Assembly (NCBI GenBank): GCA_028287235.1
Contig: JAQBQB010000027.1
Coordinates: 1-64,000, forward strand
Direction: 5' to 3'
From: Gemmatimonadota bacterium
GTDB taxonomy: Bacteria; Gemmatimonadota; Gemmatimonadetes; Gemmatimonadales; Gemmatimonadaceae
DNA: 64,000 nt
Shown here piece by piece: positions 6,099 to 15,500 of the stretch. Positions within the stretch are counted from its first letter, which is position 1; each line of letters begins with the position of its first letter. Both the position numbers and the translations under genes were made by a program. A model generated the notes under the pieces. That model was given only the letters and a program-made list of their open reading frames with translations, made no database searches and had not been told where the DNA came from.

Positions 6099-8669
6099 CT
6101 AAGCAGCTACAACGCGTGCTCGCTGAATCTCCGCCAGCATTACCGGCGACAAATCAAGCGTGTCCAACTTGGCCGCTGAGATCCAATTCGAGGCTGCATC
6201 CATGTCCAGATCGTCTGCCGCAATAATTTCCGACAGGCGTATCGCGGTGGTGCGCGACAGTCCAAGGCCCATTAAGGCGATCTGCGTTCCTTGGGATGCA
6301 CCAAATTCAAGCCACATGCTGAGGCGGGGAATTTCGGCGGCGCGGTTGGCTTCGCCGAGTTCCCGAAGATGGTACCGGAGAACATCCACGTAGCAAGACG
6401 AATACTTGGCGAACCGGAATCGCGCGTACTCCTCCACATCGCGCATGGTGTCGCGGATGACTGCCGCGAGAGTCTTGCCGCGCGGAACCCAATAGTCCGC
6501 TGCCTCGGAAATGATCCGCGCCAGCGGATGACCTCGCATCCAGTTGACCACAAGGATCGCATGAGGCCAATTGAGTCGCTGGTGGTCGCCCGACAGGTAA
6601 GTGCTGATGCGTCCAACGACTCTTACGTAGCGTTGTGCCGCTGCCGGGTCCTCCGGAAATGCCGGAATCAATTCCTCAACTTCGGAACCCTTTTCCCGGA
6701 AGTACTCAAGAAGGCGTTGCTGCGCGATCGGACTGACACCCGGATTTCGAAAGACAATATCCGCGGGGAGTTCGGAACGTGCAAAAACGCGGGCACAAAG
6801 CCCGGTGAGTCGGTTTATGAAGGCGGCGGAGTACCGTGCGGCCTTTGGGGAAGCATCGAGCGATCCATGACGAAGATGCTCACCGTAGAAGTAGACGAAC
6901 GCGTGCTCCAGCGGAGCGGGATCATAAGCACTGCGGGGCGTGTCGTCCTCGATGTATTTGAGAAGTTCATCGCCTCGCTGCGAAACCACGGTATCAACGG
7001 TGCGAGTTATGGGGTAACGCTGTCTGATGCGCGGCGGGCGCGATTTCCAAACATGCTCATCTTCCGGGTCTACACAAACGACGTTCCCCTGGAACTCCTT
7101 CCCTAAGCGGCCCGCTCGGCCAGCGAGATTCCAAAAGTCCATCTCCCCCATGGGCGTGTTGCGCCCTTTCGTCGGACCTCTTACAAAGATCGACTTCGCG
7201 GGGAGGTTGACTCCCTCGACGAGGGTAGAGGTGCAGACTAAGAAACGAATCTTGCCGCTCTTAAAAAGGCGCTCGACCTCCGCCCGGATTATCAAGGGCA
7301 TGTTGCCGTAATGGAACGCAACCCTACGTGTCAACGTCTCTGCGAGCGCATACTTTCCATGAATGACATTTTTTGTCAGGTCGATTAGGGCCTGAACCTC
7401 TGGGTCAACCTCCCCGTTTGGTCTCCCCTGCATATCCCACAGAAGCTGTGCAGCCTTTTCGGCGGCGGCCGCACCCTCAACGTATACCAGCGACCCCCCG
7501 CCATCGGCGTCGGTGAGATTGTGGGCAAGCATAGGAAGACGCTTGCCGACAGTGGTGGGTCTGCTGGGCAATGTGAGTTGACCAAGCTCTATGGTTGATT
7601 CACCGATACACTGTGAGAGTGTCCAATCGCGAGTATCGTAACCCGTTTGTGACACCCACAAGAGATTCTGGTTTACTGCGATTTGCTCTGATGCAATGGT
7701 TTGGGTGGTCGTACCGACTGGAGCGTCCTCTAGAAGCAATTCAGCGTTTGAGGTCATCGGGCTGGCGAATATGACTCGAACTCGAGGCGAACGCCGTATC
7801 ACAGCATCGAGCACATCTTGTAGCAACACGCCGCGAGCCCCGTCTCCTACCTTCTGCGCTTCATCAACGACTACGATATCGGGCGTGAATTCCGCCGGCG
7901 CCTCAGACTGGAGCAGATGGAATCGCTCCTGGGTAAAGACAAAGACCATACGTCGATTGCGCCATTCATTTGGGAGTTGGGGCACTGAACTGACTAGCAC
8001 CCCTGGCAAGTTACCAAGTACAGATCGCAAGTCGCCTTCCATCTGCTGAATCAGCGCGCGCGTTGGTACTATGAAAACCACGACCGAGTGCGTTCGTGAC
8101 GCAACGAATGCGCGAACCAGTTGAAGAATCGCGTAGGTCTTACCCGCAGATGTCGGCGCAGAAATGCTCAGCCACTCCGCTTCGCGTTCGGCCTCAAAAA
8201 CCTCCTTTTGGAACCGATTGACTCGCCGTACGGTCACCCCGTCCGCATCAAGCTCGGAATAGCGAGCGGCGCGTTGCAGTGCGTCGAGTCGCAAGGGCAG
8301 CGGAAGACGTGCGATGGTATCCCTGCCGACGAGTTCTCTGTCCTCGGCCAGTCGTAGAGTGGGTGTGTTCGTTAGTTCATCAAGTACAACGACCGCACCT
8401 GCCCTTTGGATCTCGGTAGATTCTGGTTGGGCGAGGACGTAGTGAGCGACTCGGAGTGCGGCATCCTGGCAAGCAGCGTCATCGGACAGGGCAAGAACGC
8501 TTGCACACGTCAGCAGGTAATTCGTGTCCGCCGGCGGTCGAGCAAATACGTGCGTGGCTTTCGACAAGAGCGGAAACTGCGCCGCTGTTGTCCACAACGT
8601 GATTAATTCGAGCGCTTGGCGAAACGCGGGAACTTTGAGTAGCCGAACCGAAAGGTCGCTGTCAGCCAT
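6099..8669 (-). CDS. hamB: HamB: SF2 helicase of a Hachiman defence system
   Basis: This ~856-aa protein is a superfamily 2 helicase of Ski2-like type. Walker A is APTSAGKT (~171-178), motif Ib region PTRALIQQ, motif II DEAQ (~269-272), motif III FASPM, and motif VI LAGRAGRLG near ~515, preceded by STLVEGVNLP. About 300 further residues follow without a recognised domain. The gene starts inside the end of hamA (overlap 8662-8669), so the two are translationally coupled. In Hachiman, HamB is the sensor helicase that holds the HamA nuclease and releases it when it meets aberrant DNA. That mechanism is known for the family; here only the gene pair and motifs are seen. Confidence 0.88.
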   Translation of the reverse strand: MADSDLSVRLLKVPAFRQALELITLWTTAAQFPLLSKATHVFARPPADTNYLLTCASVLALSDDAACQDAALRVAHYVLAQPESTEIQRAGAVVVLDELTNTPTLRLAEDRELVGRDTIARLPLPLRLDALQRAARYSELDADGVTVRRVNRFQKEVFEAEREAEWLSISAPTSAGKTYAILQLVRAFVASRTHSVVVFIVPTRALIQQMEGDLRSVLGNLPGVLVSSVPQLPNEWRNRRMVFVFTQERFHLLQSEAPAEFTPDIVVVDEAQKVGDGARGVLLQDVLDAVIRRSPRVRVIFASPMTSNAELLLEDAPVGTTTQTIASEQIAVNQNLLWVSQTGYDTRDWTLSQCIGESTIELGQLTLPSRPTTVGKRLPMLAHNLTDADGGGSLVYVEGAAAAEKAAQLLWDMQGRPNGEVDPEVQALIDLTKNVIHGKYALAETLTRRVAFHYGNMPLIIRAEVERLFKSGKIRFLVCTSTLVEGVNLPAKSIFVRGPTKGRNTPMGEMDFWNLAGRAGRLGKEFQGNVVCVDPEDEHVWKSRPPRIRQRYPITRTVDTVVSQRGDELLKYIEDDTPRSAYDPAPLEHAFVYFYGEHLRHGSLDASPKAARYSAAFINRLTGLCARVFARSELPADIVFRNPGVSPIAQQRLLEYFREKGSEVEELIPAFPEDPAAAQRYVRVVGRISTYLSGDHQRLNWPHAILVVNWMRGHPLARIISEAADYWVPRGKTLAAVIRDTMRDVEEYARFRFAKYSSCYVDVLRYHLRELGEANRAAEIPRLSMWLEFGASQGTQIALMGLGLSRTTAIRLSEIIAADDLDMDAASNWISAAKLDTLDLSPVMLAEIQRARVVAA

Positions 8670-9621
8670 GACCAAGCTCCCTCAGAAACGCGATGCGGAA
8701 GTCCTGAACGGACGGAAACGGTAGGAGAAACATTTCTATCTCGATGCCATCGAGGGGACTTGCCTGCGTCAATAAGTCTTCGAGGGTCCCAATCCAGCTG
8801 TCCAGCTCCGCCGACATCTCGTTGAGCAAAGTGGTAACATCTTTTTGGTTCGGCGACGTGGGGTACGCGATATGGTCGAAACCGACGAGGCAAACGCCGC
8901 GAAAGGTAACAGAGCGATAGGACGCGTCGTCCGGATCGAGAAACCGCAGAATCGCGTCGTTCAATTCCTCATCCGCTAGGTCGAGGCCGTCGCGTACGAG
9001 CTGCAGGTCTCGCTCGAACGGCGATTCGGAGCCACCGTCGGAGCAGAGAAATGGCTTGATATCTGTAAGGCACTTGCGAAGAGCTTGGCGGAAGTCGCCG
9101 TACAATTTCGACTCTCCCCAATACAGTGCCAGCCGATCAGAGGCCTGGTCAACTCCGACATGGATGCCGTCGATTCCATGGACGTGCATCTCCGTACTTG
9201 TCTTCAATGACATCTTGCAGAAGAGCTGCGGCAGGCGAAGGAAGGTCTGAACCAGGACATACAGAAGTAGCTCGCCACCTTCCCCGGTTGTCGTCGCTTC
9301 GACGAAGAGTGTCTCAGCTCGTTTCCGAAGCGCTGCCACATTGGCGGCGGTATTGCCGCGTCGATCACGGTCTTGCGCCTTCAGCAGTTCCGTGCGCGGG
9401 ATTGCGAAATCCACGACGCGATTCGCGATGAATCGGGCCAAATCACCGGCGCGAGGTAGTGACCGGCCATCCAGTGCGAGAAGCTTGCAATGGACTCGGG
9501 CGCGCGAATTGGGAACACCGATTATTTCGCCTACCGGTATCACATAAGCGTTTAGGTCGCTGGCTTCGCCGCGAAGCAGAGCATCAATGCGCTCCGTGAG
9601 CGGGTTAGGGATTCGACTCAC
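8662..9621 (-). CDS. hamA: HamA: DUF1837 nuclease of a Hachiman defence system
   Basis: The protein has 319 aa. Its centre is a DUF1837-type core: GEGGELLLYVL (~113-123), PQLFCKMSLKTS (~131-142), HGIDGIHV (~148-155) and YWGESKLY (~167-174). Glu117, Asp151, and Glu170 and Lys172 of the ESK motif are placed as in a PD-(D/E)xK active site. HamA proteins are the DNA-cleaving effector of Hachiman. The gene immediately precedes and overlaps the helicase gene, the standard hamA-hamB order. N- and C-terminal flanks are variable in the family. The combination with the helicase makes the assignment much stronger than either gene alone. Confidence 0.88.
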   Translation of the reverse strand: MSRIPNPLTERIDALLRGEASDLNAYVIPVGEIIGVPNSRARVHCKLLALDGRSLPRAGDLARFIANRVVDFAIPRTELLKAQDRDRRGNTAANVAALRKRAETLFVEATTTGEGGELLLYVLVQTFLRLPQLFCKMSLKTSTEMHVHGIDGIHVGVDQASDRLALYWGESKLYGDFRQALRKCLTDIKPFLCSDGGSESPFERDLQLVRDGLDLADEELNDAILRFLDPDDASYRSVTFRGVCLVGFDHIAYPTSPNQKDVTTLLNEMSAELDSWIGTLEDLLTQASPLDGIEIEMFLLPFPSVQDFRIAFLRELGHG

Positions 9622-9907
9622 GCTCTAAGGCTGTGGATTGAAGTGAACGCGCACCACCCGGTTCGCGCGCCTGCTGCGACTCCGCGCTAAGTTCGCCGTC
9701 TTCACACGCGTCTCGAATCGCCCATTGAACGCAATAGCAGCTGCCCTCGCCAGAAAAGACAACTTGCCAACTTCGATGTGCTTTGCAACGAACCCGGCCC
9801 ATGACAGTTGTGTCGTGCGCTGTGCCTAAGCTCAGGTGCGCGGCGAACCAGATGAGAGCGCGCGCGGAGCCGCGTGCAACTCCGCAGAGTCCGAAGATTC
9901 TCAGCAC
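9605..9907 (-). CDS. Possible small unrecognised protein before hamA
   Basis: A 100-codon minus-strand frame starts at 9907, four bases after the previous gene, and ends 17 bp inside hamA. Its middle (VMGRVRCKAHRSWQVVFSGE followed by GSCYCVQWAIRDACEDGEL) looks more protein-like than its ends. An internal ATG at VMGRV could be the true start. The tight spacing would suit an operon. It matches no family I know and could equally be spacer sequence that happens to be open. Confidence 0.3.
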   Translation of the reverse strand: MLRIFGLCGVARGSARALIWFAAHLSLGTAHDTTVMGRVRCKAHRSWQVVFSGEGSCYCVQWAIRDACEDGELSAESQQAREPGGARSLQSTALERESNP

Positions 9908-9910
9908 TCA

Positions 9911-10504
9911 CTACATACCCTTCCGGTTGAGGCCGTGTCCTGGACGAATGTCCCGACGAATGGCGCCGCGGAGATCATCCAAGATCGTTGAGTAGTGCTC
10001 TCGTAGGCGCCCATTTTCTTCGATACGTGCTTCGATCGCGGCGAGGTTTGCCGGATTTGTAGCACGCAATTCCAAGAGGCCCTCTTTTCCACGATAGAAT
10101 TGTTCGAAGTCCCCGATGGCGTCACGAAGCCCTAGAAGATGACGTGTGTCGATGACTAGTTGATTGCCATAGAGAGCAGTCTGAGCGGCTTCGAGCCGCC
10201 GGCCAAATTCATCGACCCGTTGCCGAGTCGCTCGGTCCCAGAGTCGATCGGCCGCAACCCGCAAATCGGCTAGCGCTTCCCAAATCTCCTGAAAGGCCCC
10301 GAACTGTGCTTCTTCAAAACGGCTAGCCCGCGCGGCGCTCGCTTCGAGGTCTGACTTGAATTCCTCAAGCGCCTCGGATTGGGACCGCTTAAATCGTTCT
10401 ATAGTCGCGTCTATCGTCAATTTCCAAAGCGCTGCAAACACTGCGGCACAGACCGCGGTCGCCCCTCCTGCCGCTATCAGAATGGCAAACACATTGTCGC
10501 TCAC
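9911..10504 (-). CDS. Membrane-anchored coiled-coil protein, unrecognised
   Basis: The protein has 197 aa. Residues ~5-28 (VFAILIAAGGATAVCAAVFAALW) form one transmembrane helix. A long charged coiled coil follows (IERFKRSQSEALEEFKSDLE and onward), then a helical bundle with no cysteines or obvious catalytic motif. The N-terminus is most likely outside the cytoplasm, with the bulk cytoplasmic, as in many small membrane-tethered accessory proteins. It lies between the PIN-FKBP gene and the Hachiman genes on the same strand. Whether it works with either is unknown. Confidence 0.7.
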   Translation of the reverse strand: MSDNVFAILIAAGGATAVCAAVFAALWKLTIDATIERFKRSQSEALEEFKSDLEASAARASRFEEAQFGAFQEIWEALADLRVAADRLWDRATRQRVDEFGRRLEAAQTALYGNQLVIDTRHLLGLRDAIGDFEQFYRGKEGLLELRATNPANLAAIEARIEENGRLREHYSTILDDLRGAIRRDIRPGHGLNRKGM

Positions 10505-10897
10505 GAGTGGTATCCTGTCCCACCCATGGTGGGGTAGCGCCGTTGCCTCGAAGAAGTGCGGAGCGGCGCCGCCAGAGCGCGGCGTAGTCGATCCGGTTGT
10601 GGACGAGAGAAACGTTCGCCCAATCGCCGGTCGTTTGTGATCAGATCTCGGCGTGTGACAAACTGATACTCTTGTCAGCTTCGGTGTTCCGTTCTATGAA
10701 ATACTCACTCTCCCGACACTCGCCCATGCCTGATGCAGAATCAAGACTGGCTATTTCCGTATTTCGTTCACTAGCAGGCCTGAGTGATGTCTAACCCCCA
10801 ATTCTAGCTCGGAATATCATCCCAACTGCTCAAGCCGACAAGAAGGTCGCCGTCGGCATCGGCATAGCGCACCACGCCGTGTGAACAAAGTCCAATG
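10505..10897. other. Intergenic stretch with a core-site-like motif and possible PIN relic
   Basis: About 390 bp lie between the PIN-FKBP gene and the membrane coiled-coil gene. On the minus strand GTTAGAC (10789-10795) fits the GTTRRRY core-site pattern. Around 10610-10663 the minus strand encodes FVTRRDLITNDRRLGERF, which resembles the end of a PIN-domain toxin (xLVTNDRxL), but no start or catalytic residues precede it. It may be a decayed cassette. No intact gene was recognised. Confidence 0.35.
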
Positions 10898-12196
10898 CTA
10901 CGATACTGATGGCGGAGACTTGATCGACGCCAACAATTTGACCGAGAACTGTCCAACACCAGGTTTCGGGCCTTCAGCCATAGACGATGGGACTTCGATT
11001 TCGAAAGTGCCCTCCTCGCCGACGTTAAGGGCACGAATGGATGCTTCCAGCCCGTCGAGAGTATCGCCTCGCCCGAGAACGATGTCGTACTCCGAGCCGT
11101 TGCTGGCGACGTCCCGCCTTTGGATGAAAACCCGGACGCGATCGCCACTTTGAGGTTTGCCGAGACTGTCGTCGAGGATTGGGTGCTGGAACGACTTCAG
11201 ATCGACGCCGCCACCGACATCGCGGCTTCGCTCATTGAAGCGACGCAACACTTCGACGATTCGCTTTGAAAGTTCGGAAGCGGCGAAACTCGTGCCGGAA
11301 GCCGAGGTCTTACTCTCATCGGCGCCCAGTCGCAGCTCTCGGACCTCTTCGATCGCACTATCGGCCGGCTTCCTGTCGAGGTACTGAAGGCCGAACTGCA
11401 TAAATCGATCTGCGGAATACAAGTGCAGATCCACGTCAGCTCGGTCGCGGATTTCGCGCAACAGCTCAGGTCTAGCGCCAAGAGTGCGGCCCTTCACCCG
11501 CCACCACCAATCGTCTTTCACGTCGTCTGTAACAAAGACGATTGGTCGCTTGGATTCACACGCGTGGGCAATGATTTCCTCCCAGATGATGTAGTCACCG
11601 AACTGCTCGTCGCCGGGTTTCTTCGAGTCTTTGTAGCCCGGAGGAATCTGTTTGTCGTATCTGTCTCGACCACGCTTGAGTAACTCTGGCAGCGCATCTA
11701 CCGCGAAGCCTTGACCAACGCGGCCGTCAAATAGCTTATCGAGTTGGTCTCTCACCGCATCGTTCTGCAGCAAGTCGGGGTGAGCGTGTTCTGCCTCTTC
11801 TAGCTCGCCTACAATCGTACCGGCTGTGTGGCCGATCCGGTCGAGAAAAGATTTCAGGTCTACTGTGGGATGTTGCCCACGTGAAAGGAACTCACGAAGG
11901 TCTTCAGACAATCGCGGCCGAACGGCCGCAAACGCCTCTCGGGCGGCTCTATAGATACGCAGCTGATCAAGAATCACATCGGCGCGTCGACGATGGTACT
12001 CGGCTGCGACGTGCTTCGGTAACCACAACTGGTTCTTGAATCCGTTGAGAACCGAGAGCAGCTCGTCGCGCGTTGCTGCTGAATATCGATACAGATTCAA
12101 GAGGACGTTGGTATCGACGACGATGTCGGCATTCGACCAGAGCTCGTCAATCTCTTTGCCGGTCGGAAGGTAAAACTCGCTAAACGACTGTCGCAT
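10898..12196 (-). CDS. PIN-like nuclease with C-terminal FKBP-like domain
   Basis: The protein has 432 aa. Residues ~22-260 form a PIN-like domain (PIN_8/DUF4935 type): VVDTNVLLNLYRYS with Asp28, HVAAEYH with Glu66, QFGDYIIWEE with Asp201, and FVTDDVKDDWWW with Asp224/225. These acidic residues are those that bind metal in PIN RNases. After a variable linker, residues ~340-425 read GDRVRVFIQRRD, YDIVLGRG, LDGLEASIRALNVGEEGTFEI, the pattern of an FKBP/SlyD-type peptidyl-prolyl isomerase domain, where the LGxG...GxExALxGMxxGE core recurs. Such a fusion is unusual to me. The domain may serve binding rather than catalysis. It is the first gene of the minus-strand series. Confidence 0.8.
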   Translation of the reverse strand: MRQSFSEFYLPTGKEIDELWSNADIVVDTNVLLNLYRYSAATRDELLSVLNGFKNQLWLPKHVAAEYHRRRADVILDQLRIYRAAREAFAAVRPRLSEDLREFLSRGQHPTVDLKSFLDRIGHTAGTIVGELEEAEHAHPDLLQNDAVRDQLDKLFDGRVGQGFAVDALPELLKRGRDRYDKQIPPGYKDSKKPGDEQFGDYIIWEEIIAHACESKRPIVFVTDDVKDDWWWRVKGRTLGARPELLREIRDRADVDLHLYSADRFMQFGLQYLDRKPADSAIEEVRELRLGADESKTSASGTSFAASELSKRIVEVLRRFNERSRDVGGGVDLKSFQHPILDDSLGKPQSGDRVRVFIQRRDVASNGSEYDIVLGRGDTLDGLEASIRALNVGEEGTFEIEVPSSMAEGPKPGVGQFSVKLLASIKSPPSVS

Positions 12197-12545
12197 TTAT
12201 CTGCCGCAAATGTGAGAACGCGTCGCGAGCTTCATCCGAGCTGCAGCACTTGGCCGTGTTCGGATGACTGTTGCGCCTAACGCAGCCTAGGCAGCGATCT
12301 TACGCGACTTCCGTAGAGAACACAATACGCAATCACATACCAGTTTTATGAACCACGGCTTGGCCCAGGATCTCGTAACTACCGATACAGTGCAGCATTT
12401 CATCCAAAGCTTACGCCATTTCTCGCGTGGAGACTGTCACGCGAATTCCCAACATTTCTCTGAGCCCGCCAGCTCCACATACAGCAGCGCCGCCGCAAGC
12501 CTTCAGCTCGCGGCGGCGCTCTGTTTTCCTGTTCCCTCCAACATC
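12197..12545. other. Right boundary of the accessory island
   Basis: About 350 bp separate the first accessory gene from the end of the M14-type peptidase gene, with no gene seen. On the minus strand GTTAGGC (12275-12281) lies 79 bp before the PIN-FKBP start and is a perfect GTTRRRY integron core motif. Next to it are an inverted repeat (TCATCCGA...TCGGATGA) and AAGATCGCTGCC, which resembles part of the ~78-bp repeats further left. Base composition rises sharply to the right, consistent with an island edge. Confidence 0.45.
12486..12527 (+). terminator. Strong hairpin followed by T-rich tract
   Basis: AGCGCCGCCGC (12486-12496) pairs perfectly with GCGGCGGCGCT (12510-12520) over 11 bp with a 13-nt loop, and CTGTTTTCC follows on the plus strand. 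It lies 19 bp past the end of the minus-strand peptidase gene, so it probably ends that transcript as a stem and could also stop plus-strand readthrough from the island side. Confidence 0.6.
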
Positions 12546-15500
12546 CTACCGCAGATCCAACTTCCTCCCCGCATTCAAATTATCAAAGTTCAAAAGCGTA
12601 TTCCAAACCATCGGATACGTCCCAATGGTCTCCCCTCGATAGATAGGATTGATCGAAAACATCACAACATGCCCCTTGTCGAGCGGCGAATCCACAACGG
12701 CCGCGCGCTGCGCGATGTCCGCTCCCCCACTCAACAGTCCGGACACCAACAGCTCATTCTGGTTTGCATATCGCAACGCCACTCTGGGTCGCTGATCCAC
12801 AGGAATGATATTCAAAGGATTCCGCAACGCATCTTCCGTCGGAATCGCATACGCCCATGCAGCGACAGGCGCGACCACCGGCGCCATGAACCGCGGCTCC
12901 AACGCCGGCCGACCCTGCACCTCGTCGCGATCATCGGCCTGACCTCGGCCCGTCTCGCGCGCGCCGTTACCACCGCCGAAACGGCCACCACCACCCCCAC
13001 GCCCACCCTTGGTGGCACTGACGTTGAACGATTCGCCGTCGTTCGTATACGCGGCGATGCCGTCGGCAATGCCATACACGATCGGCGACGCATCGTCGAC
13101 GATCCGCGTTTTCAAGAACGATCCCGTCACCGTCCCACGCGCCGCGGTGTTCATCGACACGCCATTCGACAGCCCCATCTGCACCGCGAAGTCACTCGCG
13201 CCAACGGCCGTGAGGAACACGCCGCCGTTCTTCACGAATTTCTCGATGTTCTCGAGGCCCTCCCAGCCCATGCCCGGACGCATGTCGTCGGTCGACGCGA
13301 TCTTGCCGATGTTCGGCGTCAGCTCCGTCGTCTTCCACGGAATCGGATTGCGCCACATCGGCATTCCCTGAATCACGCTCTGTGGGTTGCCGCCGCCTGG
13401 TCCAAAGATGATGACGTCGTACTTGCTGTTCAGATTCGCGTCATGCGTCACGTCCTGCGTGCTGATGTACGTGTACGGCACCTGATTCGCGTCGAACGCG
13501 TAGCGCCACCAGCCCTCGGTCTGCGTGCTCTGCCACGTGTGCATGATAGCCACACGCGCCGCGCGCGCGGGATGCATCTTCACGCTCGGCGCCGCACCCG
13601 TCGCGATGACCTTGACGCCGAGCAGCTTCGCGGCGGCGTCGACGTCGGACTGCGACGCGTTCTTGATGACGTACGAGCCGCGGTTGAACTTCTGACCGTC
13701 GGCGTCGAACGACTCTTCCGTCGCCTGCCAGTCGGCATCCTTCAACTTGTAGCGCAGCGTGACGAGCGCGTTGTCGCCGTTGTTGTTGACGAGGAACGTG
13801 CTGCCGCTGCCGGTTACGCCGCCCGGCGACTTGATCTCACCCTTCACGAGATCCATCGCGACGGTCAGCACCTTGGGATCGGTGACGCGCACGGCCTGTA
13901 CGTTGAATCCTTCCGGGAACGTCCAGCCGGTGTCGTCGTACGGGGTCTTCTGCGGATCGTTCGGGCTCCAGAACTGGTAGTCGAGCAGCGCGTCGGCGAT
14001 GCGCGAGTACGGCTGGTCCATGCGAATGATGTACGAGCCGGCCGGGAATTCTCGAGATTCCATCACCGGCGGCGCGGCGGCCGCCGACGCTCCCGGAGCA
14101 CCACCTCTGCCACCGCCACGACCACCTCGGCCACCACCATCGGCCGCCGCTGCCGCGGCGCGCTTCACCGGAACCATCGCGCTGAACGCCGACGTCGCGC
14201 GCGACACTTCCACCTTCTGCATCTGCAGAATGCGCAGCAGCTCCGCCTGCGCGCCCGGACGCGGATCGCTCGCCGTCAGGATGTACGCGGCCGGACCTTC
14301 CGTCTTCGCCTTCAAGATCGACCGCTTGCTCTTCTCGTAGAAGTTCTCGAGCAGCTGCCGGCGGTTGTTGGCCACATAGTTCAACGAAACTAGAAGACCA
14401 GTTTGCTCATAATTGTTGTTGTTGCGCAGCGACCACATCACGCGCGGGAGCGCGGGGTTCTGCTTGAACCACGTCCGCTGCGTGTCGTTGGGGCCGAGGA
14501 TGCGCTCCTGGGTGTCCGCCGAACCGCCGTTGCCGAACGTCTCGTAGAGGCGGCTGATGCCGTTGTGCGTTGCGGCGATAAACATCAGATACCCGGGCGA
14601 CCACGTATCGAAGTTGCCGTGGGCGAACACGCCCGGCATGCCGTAGCGGGTCATCTCCTGGACGTTGTTCCAGCCGATCATCTGCCACTCGTTGGTCACG
14701 AGGGGGTCGAGCCAGGAGTTATAGGGGCCGTCGCCGATTGTGTTGTCATACAGATAGGCGACCGACTCGTGCAGATCATGCAGGATGGTCGCCTTCCAGT
14801 CCACGTACGCATTCAACACGTTCTGCGAGAGCTTGAGGGTCATGCCCATCGCGTCCCGGTTATTGTCATGCGCCACATAGTGGCCCCAGTAGATCGCGCT
14901 CGGCGGCGTGTCGCCCGGGTGCGCGAGCTTCCACTTGTACAGGTCGACGATGCGGTCGCGTCCGTCGACTTCGACGATCGGCGTGATCAGGGTGATCACG
15001 TGGTCGCGGATGTTCTTGACGTACGGGCTCTCGTCCACCGCAAGGCGGTACGCGAGCTCCATGAGGGCCGTGGGCGCGCCGGCTTCGGTCGAGTGAATCG
15101 TGCCGGTGATGTAGTAGACCGGCGTCGACTGCTCGACGAGGGTCGCGGCGGTCGCGTCGTTCATGCCGATGGTGCGCGGGTCGGCGAGCTTCGCCAGGCG
15201 CGCCTTGTTCTCGTCCAGGTGCGACATCAGCGCTTCGCTGCCGATCGCCACGGCGATGTGCTCGCGTCCTTCTTCGGTCGTGCCGATCGAGTAGACCTTC
15301 ACGCGGCCCGGCAGTGCCTTCGCCAGCATGCGCATGTACTCGTACACTTCCTTCGAGTACGGCAGCTTGCCCGGCGCGCCGGCAATGTCGCCGAGTACGG
15401 CTTTCGGGGTCGGCACGCCGGCGCGGGCCGGCATGTAGTCGACGAGCGGCGACAGGAAGAACGACTCCGTCGTATACTCCTTGATCTTCTTGGTGTAGTC

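Noticed and set aside
8662-9621. A new two-gene system of unknown type
   Set aside because: The DUF1837 core plus helicase order identifies the known Hachiman system.
12348-14393. A 681-codon open frame on the plus strand
   Set aside because: It is antisense to the M14-type peptidase gene, lacks any family pattern and is rich in Arg/His, as expected of a shadow in GC-rich DNA.
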